Source: Sphaerotilus mobilis
GTDB taxonomy: Bacteria; Pseudomonadota; Gammaproteobacteria; Burkholderiales; Burkholderiaceae_C
Direction: 5' to 3'
DNA: 64,000 bases
Assembly: GCF_004216565.1 (NCBI RefSeq)
Contig: NZ_SGWV01000007.1
Location: forward strand, 310,001 to 374,000
The notes beneath the pieces were generated by a model that was given only the letters and a program-made list of their open reading frames with translations, was not told where the DNA came from and made no database searches. Positions 8,393 to 16,484 of this stretch are shown here, one piece after another. The translations under genes were made by a program, and so were the position numbers. Position 1 is the first letter of the stretch; every line of letters starts with the position of its first letter.

Positions 8393-9399
8393 CGCAAGCC
8401 CCTGCGCCACAGCAGCACCAGCAGGTAGCAGCCGCCCAGCACGGCGGTGAACACGCCCACCGGCAGTTCCTGCGGCGCGATGACGCTGCGGGCGATCACG
8501 TCGGCCCACAACAGCAGCACGCCGCCCATGGCCGCGCTGGCGACCAGGCGGTAGCCATGCGGCGCCCGCACAAAGCGGGCGACCAGGTGCGGCGCGACCA
8601 GCCCGACGAAGGCGACCAGCCCGGCCTGCGCGACCGCCGTGCCGGTGGCCAGCGCCATCAGCACGACCAGCGCCACGCGCAGGCGCGGCAGCGCCAGGCC
8701 AAGGCTGCGCGCGCTGTCCTCGCCCAGCGCCAGCGCGTCCAACACCCGCGAGAGCCGCCAGGCCAGTGGCAAGGTGGCCGTCAGCGACAGCGCCAGCACC
8801 GTCACGCTGGGCCAACCCAGCAGGCCGGTCTGACCAAGCAGGAAGGACTGCTTGCCGCGCAGCGCATCGGGCGAGAACAGCGTGACCAGATCGTTCAGCG
8901 CCCCCAGCAGCACGCCAACCACAACCCCAGCCAGCAGCAGCCGGGTGGTTTGTTCGGCCCCGCGTGCCAGCGCCAGCGTGGCCGACACGCCAGCCAGCGC
9001 ACCGACGAAGGCCGCGCCCACCAGGCCCAGCCGCTGGATCAGGTCCGCACCGGCCATCGGAATGGCCGCACCCAGCAGCCCGCCGGCCGCCAGCACGATC
9101 ACCACGCCCAGCGACGCCCCGGCCGCCGAACCCAGCAGATACGGGTCGGCCAGCGGGTTGCGGAACAGCCCCTGCGCCAGCGCGCCGGACAGCCCGAACA
9201 GGGCGCCCACCAGCCCGGCACCCAGGCTGCGCGGCGCGCGGATGTCCCACAGGATCAGTTCGCCGCCGGGCGACAGCCTCAACGCCGCGAGGTCCCAGCC
9301 CTCGCTGCCGGCCATCAGACCCGCGAGCAGGCCGGCCGCGCCCAGCAGCAAAAGGATCAGCGCCAGGCGCAGGCGACGGCGGCGTTCGGCGGCGGACAT
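8389..9399 (-). CDS. btuC: Vitamin B12 ABC transporter permease
   Basis: 336-residue FecCD-family permease with about ten hydrophobic segments. Typical motifs are RAPRSLGAGLVGALFGLSGALAQGLFRNPLADP in pieces (the conserved R-P-R and N-P-L-A-P blocks) and LVAFVGLVAPHLVARF, which forms the loop contacting the ATPase. It forms the inner-membrane channel for corrinoids delivered by BtuF. The btuF stop lies one base upstream of its ATG and its own stop overlaps btuD. Confidence 0.94.
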   Translation of the reverse strand: MSAAERRRRLRLALILLLLGAAGLLAGLMAGSEGWDLAALRLSPGGELILWDIRAPRSLGAGLVGALFGLSGALAQGLFRNPLADPYLLGSAAGASLGVVIVLAAGGLLGAAIPMAGADLIQRLGLVGAAFVGALAGVSATLALARGAEQTTRLLLAGVVVGVLLGALNDLVTLFSPDALRGKQSFLLGQTGLLGWPSVTVLALSLTATLPLAWRLSRVLDALALGEDSARSLGLALPRLRVALVVLMALATGTAVAQAGLVAFVGLVAPHLVARFVRAPHGYRLVASAAMGGVLLLWADVIARSVIAPQELPVGVFTAVLGGCYLLVLLWRRGLR

Positions 9400-9400
9400 G

Positions 9401-10249
9401 TCAGCGCGGCGGCGGCAAGGCCGCCAGGCAATCGGCGATCAGCCGGGCGGCCTCGCCCAGACGCGGACCGGGCCGCACCAGCATGTCGTAGGGCGCCGCT
9501 GCGAAGGCGCAGGTCTGGCGCGAGGACAAGGCCACGAGCCGGCCCCAACCCGGCCGACGCGGCATCTCGGCCAGCGGCTGCGCGGCGGCCATCACCAGAT
9601 CGGGCGCGGCGCGCAAGATGAACTCGGGGTTGAGCTGCGGGAAGGGGCCCATGCCCGCATCGACGATGTTGCGCAGCCCCAGGCGCGCCAACGTCTCCCC
9701 GATGAAGGACGCGGCGCCCGCAGCGTACGGCGTGGTGGCAATCTCGAAATAGACCCGCCGGCCGCGCCAGCCCGCCGGCACGCGCTGCGCGGACGCGCTC
9801 AGGTCGGCCTCGATGGCACGCCACAAGGCGTCGGCCCTCTCGGGCCGCCCGATCACGGCGGCGATGCGCTCGAGCGCGTGGCGCACATCGGCATGGCTCT
9901 CGGCCTGCAGGGTGACCACGCGCAGGCCCAGCACGCGCAGGCGGTCGACGACACGGGTCGAAGGCGAGGCCAGCACGAGGTCCGGCCGCAGCGCGACGAT
10001 GCGTTCGAGCTGCGCATCGTCCATGCCCCCGAGCCGTGGCAAGCCGGCGATCGACGCCGGGAAGTTGGAATAGCGGTCGACGCCGACGAGCCGGTCGCAG
10101 GCATCGAGGGCGCAGACGGCTTCGGTGATGGAAGGCAGGAGCGAGACGATGCGCCGAGGTGGCGGGTCGACGGGTGCATCGCTCGGCGCGGCCTGAGCCT
10201 GTGTCAGCGTCGACAGCAGGACCAGCAGCAAGGCCCAAGCGCGCGTCAT
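9401..10249 (-). CDS. btuF: Periplasmic cobalamin-binding protein
   Basis: 282 residues with a signal peptide (MTRAWALLLVLLSTLTQAQA, cleavage probably after AQA). The mature part begins with PRRIVSLLPSITEAVCAL, the classic BtuF opening, followed by LVGVDRYSNFP and ALRPDLVLAS. It captures corrinoids in the periplasm and docks on BtuCD. The start at 10249 overlaps the cobU stop (ATGA). The same operon also encodes a signal-less paralogue at its end. Confidence 0.93.
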   Translation of the reverse strand: MTRAWALLLVLLSTLTQAQAAPSDAPVDPPPRRIVSLLPSITEAVCALDACDRLVGVDRYSNFPASIAGLPRLGGMDDAQLERIVALRPDLVLASPSTRVVDRLRVLGLRVVTLQAESHADVRHALERIAAVIGRPERADALWRAIEADLSASAQRVPAGWRGRRVYFEIATTPYAAGAASFIGETLARLGLRNIVDAGMGPFPQLNPEFILRAAPDLVMAAAQPLAEMPRRPGWGRLVALSSRQTCAFAAAPYDMLVRPGPRLGEAARLIADCLAALPPPR

Positions 10250-10803
10250 GCCGCACCGCCCTTCACCACCAGCGGCATGCCGGCCACCATCAACGTGACC
10301 CGCGTGCAGACCCGCGCCAGGCGCTGATGCAGCAGCCCGAGCCGGTCGAGAAAACGGCGCGTCTCGGCCCCCATCGGCATCACGCCCAGGCCGATCTCGT
10401 TGGAGACCAGCACGACCGGACCAGGCAGGCCGGGCAAGACGGCGCAGAGGCGCTCGATGGCGCCGTCCACGTCGCCAGCATCCACACCCGGCGGCGGCAT
10501 CGCCAGCTGCGTCAGCCACAGCGTCAGACAGTCGACCACCAGCAGGCGGTCGACGGTGCTGAGCATCTGCAGGGCATGGGCCAGATCTCCCGCCAGTTCA
10601 TGCAACGCCAGGCCCGGCACCCGCTCGGTGCGGTCGCCCTGGTGACGGGCGATGCGCATGCGCATCTCCTCGTCACCGGGCCAGGCCGTCGCCACCAAGG
10701 TCGCACCACGCCCCTGCCCGCTCGACAGCCAGTCCCCTGCAAGCTGCTCGGCCGCACGCGACTTGCCGCTTTTTTGGCCGCCGAGGATGAGGGTGTGGGT
10801 CAT
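10246..10803 (-). CDS. cobU: Adenosylcobinamide kinase / guanylyltransferase
   Basis: 185 residues, normal for CobU/CobP. It phosphorylates adenosylcobinamide and transfers GMP to make adenosylcobinamide-GDP, the CobS substrate. The P-loop GGQKSGKS starts at residue 8; the second block VVDCLTLWLTQL and the VSNEIGLGVMP motif are characteristic. The conserved histidine is probably in RIARHQGDR. It follows btuB by 25 bases and overlaps btuF. Confidence 0.96.
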   Translation of the reverse strand: MTHTLILGGQKSGKSRAAEQLAGDWLSSGQGRGATLVATAWPGDEEMRMRIARHQGDRTERVPGLALHELAGDLAHALQMLSTVDRLLVVDCLTLWLTQLAMPPPGVDAGDVDGAIERLCAVLPGLPGPVVLVSNEIGLGVMPMGAETRRFLDRLGLLHQRLARVCTRVTLMVAGMPLVVKGGAA

Positions 10804-10828
10804 GGCGCGGGCCTCTGCGGGGTCTCGA

Positions 10829-12739
10829 TCAACGCGGCGAATAGCGCACGCCGACGTACAGCGCCCGACCGGCCTGGTTGAACCCGCGTGCCGTCTCGTA
10901 GGTCCGGTCTGCCAGGTTGTTCAGGCGTGCACTCAGTTGCCAGTCGGACGTAACGCTCCAGGCGCTGTGCAGGTCCACCGTCGCATAGCCCGCCAGCCGG
11001 CGCAGGTTGGCTGCATCGTCGTAGCGATGGGCGTGAGCCTGGATCGACGTGCCGTAGCGCCAAGCGCCGCGGTCGACGTCGGCCGAAAGCTTGAACGTGC
11101 GCTGGGCGCGTCGCGGCAGCAGCTTGCCCTCGTTCGCGTTGCCCTCGCTGTCGTTCACCGGGCGCAGCAGATCGACCGAGCTGCTCAGGTTCAGCACGCC
11201 CCAGCGTTGCTCGCCCTGAAGTGTCAGTCCGGTCGAGCGTGAATACGGCAGGTTGACCGGGTTGGCGCCCTCGGTGATGTAGCCGCGGATTCGGTTGGCG
11301 TAGAGCGTGGCGCCAAAGCGGTCATCACCCTCGACGTGGCGGATGCCGAGTTCGGCATGACGGCCGCGCTCGGGCAGCAGCAGCGCATTGCCGAAGCCCG
11401 GCCAGTACAACTGGTTGAACGACGGCGCCACGAAGCTGGTGCCCACCTGGGCATGGCCCTGCCAGCTCGGCGTGAATGCGTAGCCGTAGCCCGCCGAACC
11501 GGTCGTCTGGCCGCCGAACTGGGAGTTGAGGTCGCGGCGCAGGCTGGTCTGCAGGCTGTGGTCGCCCGCTTGCAGGTTGTAGCCCAGCGCCAGACCCTGG
11601 ATCGTGCGCCGGGTGACGTCGTAGTTCTGGACCGGCTTGCTGACCCGCTGCTCAAGCCGGTCGACCAGGGCGACGAGCGAACCCAGTGGCAGCGAGACGA
11701 CGTTCTCCCACGCCAGAGTGCGCTGATCGGTGTGGATGGTGCCGAGGTCATTGAAGCTCGTGGGGGCCGAGACCAGCGTGCCGTAGTCGTTCACGCTGCG
11801 GGCGAAGCGCCACTGCGAACGCCAACCGGGCAGCACGCGCCCTTCGACCTCCAGGGACGACACCTGCGTGCCCAGGCTGGCCAGCGCATCGGCGCCCGGA
11901 CCATCGTCGTACTGGGTGCGGGCGTCGACTTGCAACAACTGCGCACGCGTCGACCAGTCAGCGTTCCAGTCCCGCCGCAGATGCAGGCGAGCGGCGTTCT
12001 GGTTGATGCCGTCCCGATCGGGGTTGAAGTTGCCGAACGGCACGCCGGCATTGGTCGCCGAGTAGCCGTCCTCTTCGGTGTGCAGAAGTTGCAGCCCGCC
12101 GCTGTAGCCATCGCCCGCAAAGGACAGGCCGGCGCCGACCTGGCCATGGCCATGGCTACCTGCGGTGCTGCGTGCATTGACGCGCAAGCCTTCGCCGGGC
12201 GTGGCCTGGCGCGTGAAAACCTGGATGACGCCGCCGACCGCGTCGCTGCCGTAGAGGCCCGACATCGGTCCGCGCACGATCTCGATGCGCTCGATGCCGG
12301 CCAGCGGCAGGTTGGCGAAGTCAGGCTCCCCCAGAGTGGCCGAGCCGTAGCGCACACCGTCGACCAACAGCAGGACGTGTCGCCCCTCGAGGCCGCGCAT
12401 GAACACGGCACTGGCCTTACCCAGACCGCCGTTGGACGACAACTGCACGCCGGCCTGTCGGGCGATCAGCTCGGCCAGCGTGAGGCCTTCGGAGCGGTCG
12501 ATCTGGTCGCGGTCGATGACCGTGACATCAGCAATCGCCTGGTCGATGCGCTGGGGCATCCGGCTGGCCGTGATGACAACCTGAGGCAATCTGTCGGCCA
12601 AGGCCAGACGGGTGCCGAGATCGGCTTGGGCCTGGACGGCGCCACTGGCACACAGGCCGGCGGCCCAGGCCAGCGGCGCGAGGACGAACAGGCGCGAAGA
12701 GACCGCCGGGCGGCGGCTGGTACGGAAAGTAGAAGACAT
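10829..12739 (-). CDS. btuB: TonB-dependent vitamin B12 outer-membrane receptor
   Basis: 636 residues. It imports cobalamin across the outer membrane with TonB energy. A signal peptide (ends near VQAQA) is followed by a TonB-box-like PQVVITASRMP, then a plug domain with LLVDGVRYGSATLGEPDF and IEIVRGPMSGLYGSDAVGGV, and a beta-barrel to the C-terminus (YVGVRYSPR; the last residue is arginine, not the usual aromatic). I chose ATG 12739; a GTG at 12751 is possible. It is the first gene after the cobalamin riboswitch. Confidence 0.93.
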   Translation of the reverse strand: MSSTFRTSRRPAVSSRLFVLAPLAWAAGLCASGAVQAQADLGTRLALADRLPQVVITASRMPQRIDQAIADVTVIDRDQIDRSEGLTLAELIARQAGVQLSSNGGLGKASAVFMRGLEGRHVLLLVDGVRYGSATLGEPDFANLPLAGIERIEIVRGPMSGLYGSDAVGGVIQVFTRQATPGEGLRVNARSTAGSHGHGQVGAGLSFAGDGYSGGLQLLHTEEDGYSATNAGVPFGNFNPDRDGINQNAARLHLRRDWNADWSTRAQLLQVDARTQYDDGPGADALASLGTQVSSLEVEGRVLPGWRSQWRFARSVNDYGTLVSAPTSFNDLGTIHTDQRTLAWENVVSLPLGSLVALVDRLEQRVSKPVQNYDVTRRTIQGLALGYNLQAGDHSLQTSLRRDLNSQFGGQTTGSAGYGYAFTPSWQGHAQVGTSFVAPSFNQLYWPGFGNALLLPERGRHAELGIRHVEGDDRFGATLYANRIRGYITEGANPVNLPYSRSTGLTLQGEQRWGVLNLSSSVDLLRPVNDSEGNANEGKLLPRRAQRTFKLSADVDRGAWRYGTSIQAHAHRYDDAANLRRLAGYATVDLHSAWSVTSDWQLSARLNNLADRTYETARGFNQAGRALYVGVRYSPR

Positions 12740-12821
12740 CGGAAGAACCACGGATCAGACGTGCACGCCAGCGTCCCCGCAGGCCTGCACCACATGGAGG
12801 ACACGCACGCGTGTCCGCCCC

Positions 12822-13048
12822 CCGTTGGCCGGTATCCGGGCTGACGGAACAACCTCTGCGACCTTCCCGGCGCCGCAAGCGACACCAGTGGTTGAACGCA
12901 GAAGCGGGTCTGGGCGCATGCCTTCGACCGTCCGCTTACCGTTGCGGGGGCAGCGCAGGTTGGGCTTGTCCCGTGGGGCTTTGCCTTCCTGCTTCCCGTT
13001 TAACCGGGCCCCTTGAGGAGGGCCCGAGCACCAACGGAGCCGAGTGTA
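12822..13048 (-). promoter_or_regulatory. Cobalamin riboswitch and promoter of the B12 operon
   Basis: On the minus strand the leader shows the ordered conserved parts of the AdoCbl riboswitch: a 5' stem GGGCCC/GGGCCC with TTAAACGGGAAGC (about 13003-12990), the core GCTGCCCCCGCAACGGTAA (about 12954-12935), and the B12 box CAGCCCGGATACCGGCC (12843-12827). It ends about 83 bases before btuB. A -10-like TACACT lies at 13048-13043 (weak -35), which would start the transcript at about 13036, right at the aptamer. Binding adenosylcobalamin should switch the operon off. Aptamer identity is firm; its exact ends are estimated. Confidence 0.93.
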
Positions 13049-13180
13049 TCCGTGCGTCACCGACGCCCGGCTGACGACCTTGGCAAGGCCGCTGTAGCCG
13101 CGCGGCGGCGCAGGCCCCCCTCTACAATCGATGGGCTCGGTGCCCGCAGCTGTTGCGACTGCACCGCAACCCCTCCGCGC

Positions 13181-13408
13181 ATGTCCAACCTCGAAGACCT
13201 GGCCGACCGCGTCGACCGCCTGCTGCTGCGGCACGACGAGCTCAAGCGCACCAACACGCTGCTCGAACAGCAGCTCGCCACGGTGCTGGCCGAACGCGAC
13301 AACCTGCGTTCGCGCCTGGCTGCGGCGCGCCACCGCATCGACGCCCTGATCGAACGCCTGCCGGCCAACGAAAACGACGCGGCGCAGGCCTCCGGGAGCG
13401 ACGCATGA
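13181..13408 (+). CDS. ZapB-like/TIGR02449-type coiled-coil protein
   Basis: 75-residue, strongly heptad-patterned protein (LEDLADRVDRLLLRHDEL and then a leucine-rich helix to about residue 62), with a short unstructured tail. Proteins of this size and pattern sit directly before zapA in many beta- and gammaproteobacteria and are thought to take part in Z-ring organisation. Its stop overlaps the zapA start (ATGA), so the two are translationally coupled. A TACAAT -10-like element lies at 13123-13128. Function by position and pattern only. Confidence 0.8.
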   Translation: MSNLEDLADRVDRLLLRHDELKRTNTLLEQQLATVLAERDNLRSRLAAARHRIDALIERLPANENDAAQASGSDA

Positions 13409-13740
13409 AGCAGATCGAAGTCAGCATCATGGGCCAGACCTATGTGCTCGCCTGTCCCGAAGGGCACGAGACCGAGTTGCTCGAAGCCGTCAGCAGCGTC
13501 GACCGCGAGATGTGCGGCATCCGCGATGCCGGCCGGGTCAAGGCCCGCGAGCGCATCGCCGTGCTGGCTGCTCTCAACCTGGCCTATGCGCTGGCCGAAC
13601 AGGACCGCGCCGGCGCGTCGGCCGCCGCATCTGCGCCGGCCGCTGGCCCGGTCGCAAGCCCTGAATCGGGGGCGATCGACGTCGACGCGCTGGTTCGCCG
13701 CGTCGATGCTGCATTGGGTCACGACGGCCAGTTGCTTTGA
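13405..13740 (+). CDS. zapA: Cell division protein ZapA
   Basis: 111 residues. ZapA binds FtsZ at mid-cell and bundles its filaments. The N-terminal domain is clear: KQIEVSIMGQTYVLACPEGHETELLEAVSSVDREM, in pieces matching the family, followed by RERIAVLAALNLAYAL. A low-complexity Ala/Pro linker (about residues 70-88) separates a C-terminal helix. The gene starts within the stop of the coiled-coil gene and is followed by 6S RNA, the usual beta/gamma order. Confidence 0.94.
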   Translation: MKQIEVSIMGQTYVLACPEGHETELLEAVSSVDREMCGIRDAGRVKARERIAVLAALNLAYALAEQDRAGASAAASAPAAGPVASPESGAIDVDALVRRVDAALGHDGQLL

Positions 13741-13774
13741 GCCCCATGCGCCCCGCAGGGACTCGCTCGGGTTC

Positions 13775-13780
13775 TAGAAT
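13775..13780 (+). promoter_or_regulatory. -10 element of 6S RNA
   Basis: TAGAAT, seven bases before the inferred 5' end of 6S RNA at about 13787. No good -35 hexamer is visible at the right distance. Confidence 0.5.
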
Positions 13781-13784
13781 GGAC

Positions 13785-13966
13785 TCGTCCGCTGCGTTCG
13801 CGAAGGTTTTATATTTCCTTGAACCGATGCTCTCGCGAGCCAGGGCTTGGAACATCTCCAGGCTGGTGTGATCGTCTCGCGTCAGATGAACCCGAAGCCT
13901 GGCTGACCTTGCCCACCTGAATCCCCCTGGGTTCAGGAATGCGACCTTTGGTTCGCGGCGGACACC
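13785..13966 (+). ncRNA. ssrS: 6S RNA
   Basis: About 180 bases downstream of zapA, the conserved site for ssrS. The ends pair: GTCCGCTGCG (13787-13796) with CGCGGCGGAC (13954-13963), one wobble pair. The interior keeps recognisable 6S pieces: CCTTGAACCGAT on the 5' side, and a CACCTGAA...TTCAGG hairpin followed by GCGAC on the 3' side, comparable to the E. coli 3' half. 6S RNA mimics an open promoter and binds sigma70 RNA polymerase in stationary phase. Exact ends are estimated. The usual partner ygfA does not follow; an EVE-domain gene does. Confidence 0.88.
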
Positions 13967-13983
13967 CTCTCTTTCCTGCACCG

Positions 13984-14475
13984 ATGGAACGTGCCTACTG
14001 GCTGATGAAGAGCGAGCCCGATGAGGCCTCGATCGACACGCTGGCTCAATCGGTGAGCCAGTGCCTCCCCTGGACCGGGGTGCGCAACTACCAAGCCCGC
14101 AACTTCATGCGCGACGCGATGCGCATCGGGGACGGCGTGCTGTTCTATCACTCGTCTTGCCCGCAGCCCGGCATCGCCGGCCTGGCCGAGGTGGCAAGCA
14201 CGGCCTACCCGGACGCGACGCAGTTCGACCCGGCCAGTCCCTACTTTGACGCCAAGTCCGACCCGGCCACACCGCGCTGGGTCCATGTCGACGTGCGCTT
14301 CGTGCGCAAGACGCGCCTGCTCGGCCTGGCCGAGATGCGCGCCACGCCCAGCCTGGCCGACATGGTGGTGCTGCAGCGCGGCAGCCGCCTGTCCATCACC
14401 CCGGTGACGCCTACCCAATGGCGGGCGGTGCTGGCCACGCTCGGTGTCCCCGACGACCGTCCTTCCCGAACATGA
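13984..14475 (+). CDS. EVE domain-containing protein
   Basis: 163 residues, a single EVE (PUA-like) domain. The opening YWLMKSEPDE and the block WTGVRNYQARNFMRDAMRIGDGVLFYHS are diagnostic. EVE domains have an aromatic pocket that binds modified bases in nucleic acids; the ligand of this subfamily is not known. ATG at 13984 gives the usual N-terminus, 18 bases after the 6S RNA. Its stop overlaps the start of the next gene (ATGA). Confidence 0.92.
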   Translation: MERAYWLMKSEPDEASIDTLAQSVSQCLPWTGVRNYQARNFMRDAMRIGDGVLFYHSSCPQPGIAGLAEVASTAYPDATQFDPASPYFDAKSDPATPRWVHVDVRFVRKTRLLGLAEMRATPSLADMVVLQRGSRLSITPVTPTQWRAVLATLGVPDDRPSRT

Positions 14476-15284
14476 ACCTCGATCCCCTGCTGGTCCTTGA
14501 ACTGCTGACCTTGGGCGTTGGCACCGGCTTCCTCGCCGGCTTGCTGGGCATCGGTGGCGGCATGTTGATGGTGCCCTTCATGACACTGATCCTGTCGCAT
14601 CGCGGGGTCGATGCGGGGCCTGCGGTGAAGATGGCGATCGCGACCTCCATGGCGACGATTCTGTTCACCTCCGTCTCCAGCGTGCGGGCCCATCACCGCC
14701 GGGGCGCCGTGCGCTGGGACCTCGTGCGCCAGCTCGCGCCGGGCATCGTCGGCGGGGGCCTCGTCGCCGGTGCGGGCGCCTTCGCGGCGATCAAGGGACA
14801 GGCCCTGGCCGCCGTGTTTGCGGTCTTCGTTGCCTTCTCGGCCACTCAGATGCTGCGCAACAAGAAGCCGGCCGCGTCGCGCCAGATGCCCGGCACGGCC
14901 GGCAGCTTGGGCGCAGGGGGTCTGATCGGCTTTGTTTCCGGCCTGGTGGGTGCCGGTGGCGGTTTCATCTCGGTGCCGTTCATGACCTGGTGCAACGTGG
15001 CCATGCACCACGCGGTCGCCACCTCGGCTGCCTTGGGCTTTCCGATCGCGCTGGCCAACACAGTCGGCTATGTCGTCGGCGGCTGGAACCTGCCGCCCGC
15101 CCTGCCCGGCGCCATGGGCTACCTCTGGTTGCCGGGGCTGGCGGTGATCGCCAGTGCCAGCGTGCTGACCGCACCGCTGGGCGCCAAGGTCGCGCATGCG
15201 ATGGACGTCGCCCAGCTCAAGAAGGCCTTTGCAGGTGTGCTCTACCTGCTGGCTGCCTACATGGCCAGCCGGGCGTTGGCCTGA
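14472..15284 (+). CDS. TauE/SafE (TSUP) family permease
   Basis: 270-residue inner-membrane protein with about eight hydrophobic spans in two repeats. Each repeat has the family glycine motif, GIGGGMLMVPF near residue 25 and GAGGGFISVPF near 160. TSUP proteins move sulfur-containing or organic anions such as sulfite, taurine or sulfoacetate; the substrate here cannot be read from sequence. Coupled by an ATGA overlap to the EVE gene, which is a common but unexplained pairing. Confidence 0.9.
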   Translation: MNLDPLLVLELLTLGVGTGFLAGLLGIGGGMLMVPFMTLILSHRGVDAGPAVKMAIATSMATILFTSVSSVRAHHRRGAVRWDLVRQLAPGIVGGGLVAGAGAFAAIKGQALAAVFAVFVAFSATQMLRNKKPAASRQMPGTAGSLGAGGLIGFVSGLVGAGGGFISVPFMTWCNVAMHHAVATSAALGFPIALANTVGYVVGGWNLPPALPGAMGYLWLPGLAVIASASVLTAPLGAKVAHAMDVAQLKKAFAGVLYLLAAYMASRALA

Positions 15285-15303
15285 ACCTCTCGCGCGCCGA
15301 CGC

Positions 15304-16326
15304 TCAGGGCGACGCCGCTGGCTTGCCCATGGCCAGCCGGCTTTCCGCCAAGGAGATGCTGGCAGGCAGCACAAGATTGCCGCCGCGGTGGCGAGCTTCG
15401 TTGAGTGCTCGGATGGCGGCTGCGCTCAGGTCGTCGAGCCGCTTGGCACTGTGCGGGAAGCTGGCCACACCGGCAGAGATCTCGAAGCCATAGGACTGGC
15501 CGTCCTGCACCAGCACCTCGGCCGCGCAGGCCCGCCGCAGCTGTTCGACACGGGCATGGGCGGTCGCCAGGCCAATGCCGGAGAACAGGATCGCGAAGCG
15601 CTCCGGCCCGAGCTGCGACAGGGCATCCATCGCCCGCGTGTTGGCCCGCATCAACCCTTGCAGCGTCTCGCCCAGGCGCGACACGGCAGCGTCGCCCAGG
15701 CGCTGCTGGATCTCCGGCAGCCGGTCGACGGCCAGCAGCACGAGCGCGAACTCGCGGCCTTCGCGCTGCGACAAGGCGGCCTCTCTCTGCAGCGTGGCCT
15801 CGAAGTGGTCACGCCGGAACAGGGCATCGGGCCGGTCACCGGCGGTGTCCTCGCGCAAGCGGTCCAGCAGCAGTTGCTGGCGTTCGATCTGCTGCAGCGC
15901 CTGGTCGAGCCGGACCTCAAGGGCCGCCTTCGGATCGAGTCGCCAGATCGTCAGCAAGAGGCGTTCACCGGTCGGGCCGGAGAGCTCGCTGCGCCAGGTC
16001 TGGATGTCCAGGCGCTGGCCGCTGCGCTCGAAGCGGTGCTGCTCGACCGCCACCGCGCGCGCCTCCAGCGCCCGCCGGTCGGCCGCCTGCACCGCCGCTG
16101 CATCGGCAGCCGGCAGGACCTGCATGTCTTCCTGCCCCACGACCTGCGCCGCATCCCGGCCGAGAAAGCCCAGCCAGGCGGCATTGGCCCAGCGGTAGCG
16201 CAAGGCGGCGCCGGGCTGCGTGCCGTCGACGGCCTTGAGCGACACCATCACGCCGGCCACATCCAGCATCGCCAGCAGGCGGTCGGACAAGGTCGCGACG
16301 TCGAGATCGGGTGGCAGTTCGGTCAT
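15304..16326 (-). CDS. PAS-like and degenerate GGDEF domain protein
   Basis: 340 residues. Residues about 15-130 look like a PAS sensor (RYRWANAAWLGFLGRDAAQVVGQ), then a coiled-coil linker (about 136-160), then a GGDEF-type domain (about 165-330). The signature site reads LGPERF at 239-244 in place of GGDEF, so two glycines and the metal-binding acid pattern are lost and cyclase activity is unlikely. It has no membrane segment. It could be a c-di-GMP or GTP sensor, or a scaffold. It faces the upstream permease gene tail to tail. Confidence 0.8.
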   Translation of the reverse strand: MTELPPDLDVATLSDRLLAMLDVAGVMVSLKAVDGTQPGAALRYRWANAAWLGFLGRDAAQVVGQEDMQVLPAADAAAVQAADRRALEARAVAVEQHRFERSGQRLDIQTWRSELSGPTGERLLLTIWRLDPKAALEVRLDQALQQIERQQLLLDRLREDTAGDRPDALFRRDHFEATLQREAALSQREGREFALVLLAVDRLPEIQQRLGDAAVSRLGETLQGLMRANTRAMDALSQLGPERFAILFSGIGLATAHARVEQLRRACAAEVLVQDGQSYGFEISAGVASFPHSAKRLDDLSAAAIRALNEARHRGGNLVLPASISLAESRLAMGKPAASP

Positions 16327-16484
16327 GGGCGTGGCGCGATGGGGAAGGCGGCCAATGATGATAGGCAGCGCCTCAAGGCCAGATGCTCATGGCACACCCA
16401 GCCCGCTCACCTTCACCGGCGGCGGGCGTGAATTGGGTCACTGGTGCGGCGCTGCGGTCGACGCGGTCGCCGCCGATGTCGGGC

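Noticed and set aside
6072-8450. 792-codon plus-strand open frame
   Set aside because: Antisense to cobQ and btuD; Arg/Gln/Ala-rich composition typical of shadows.
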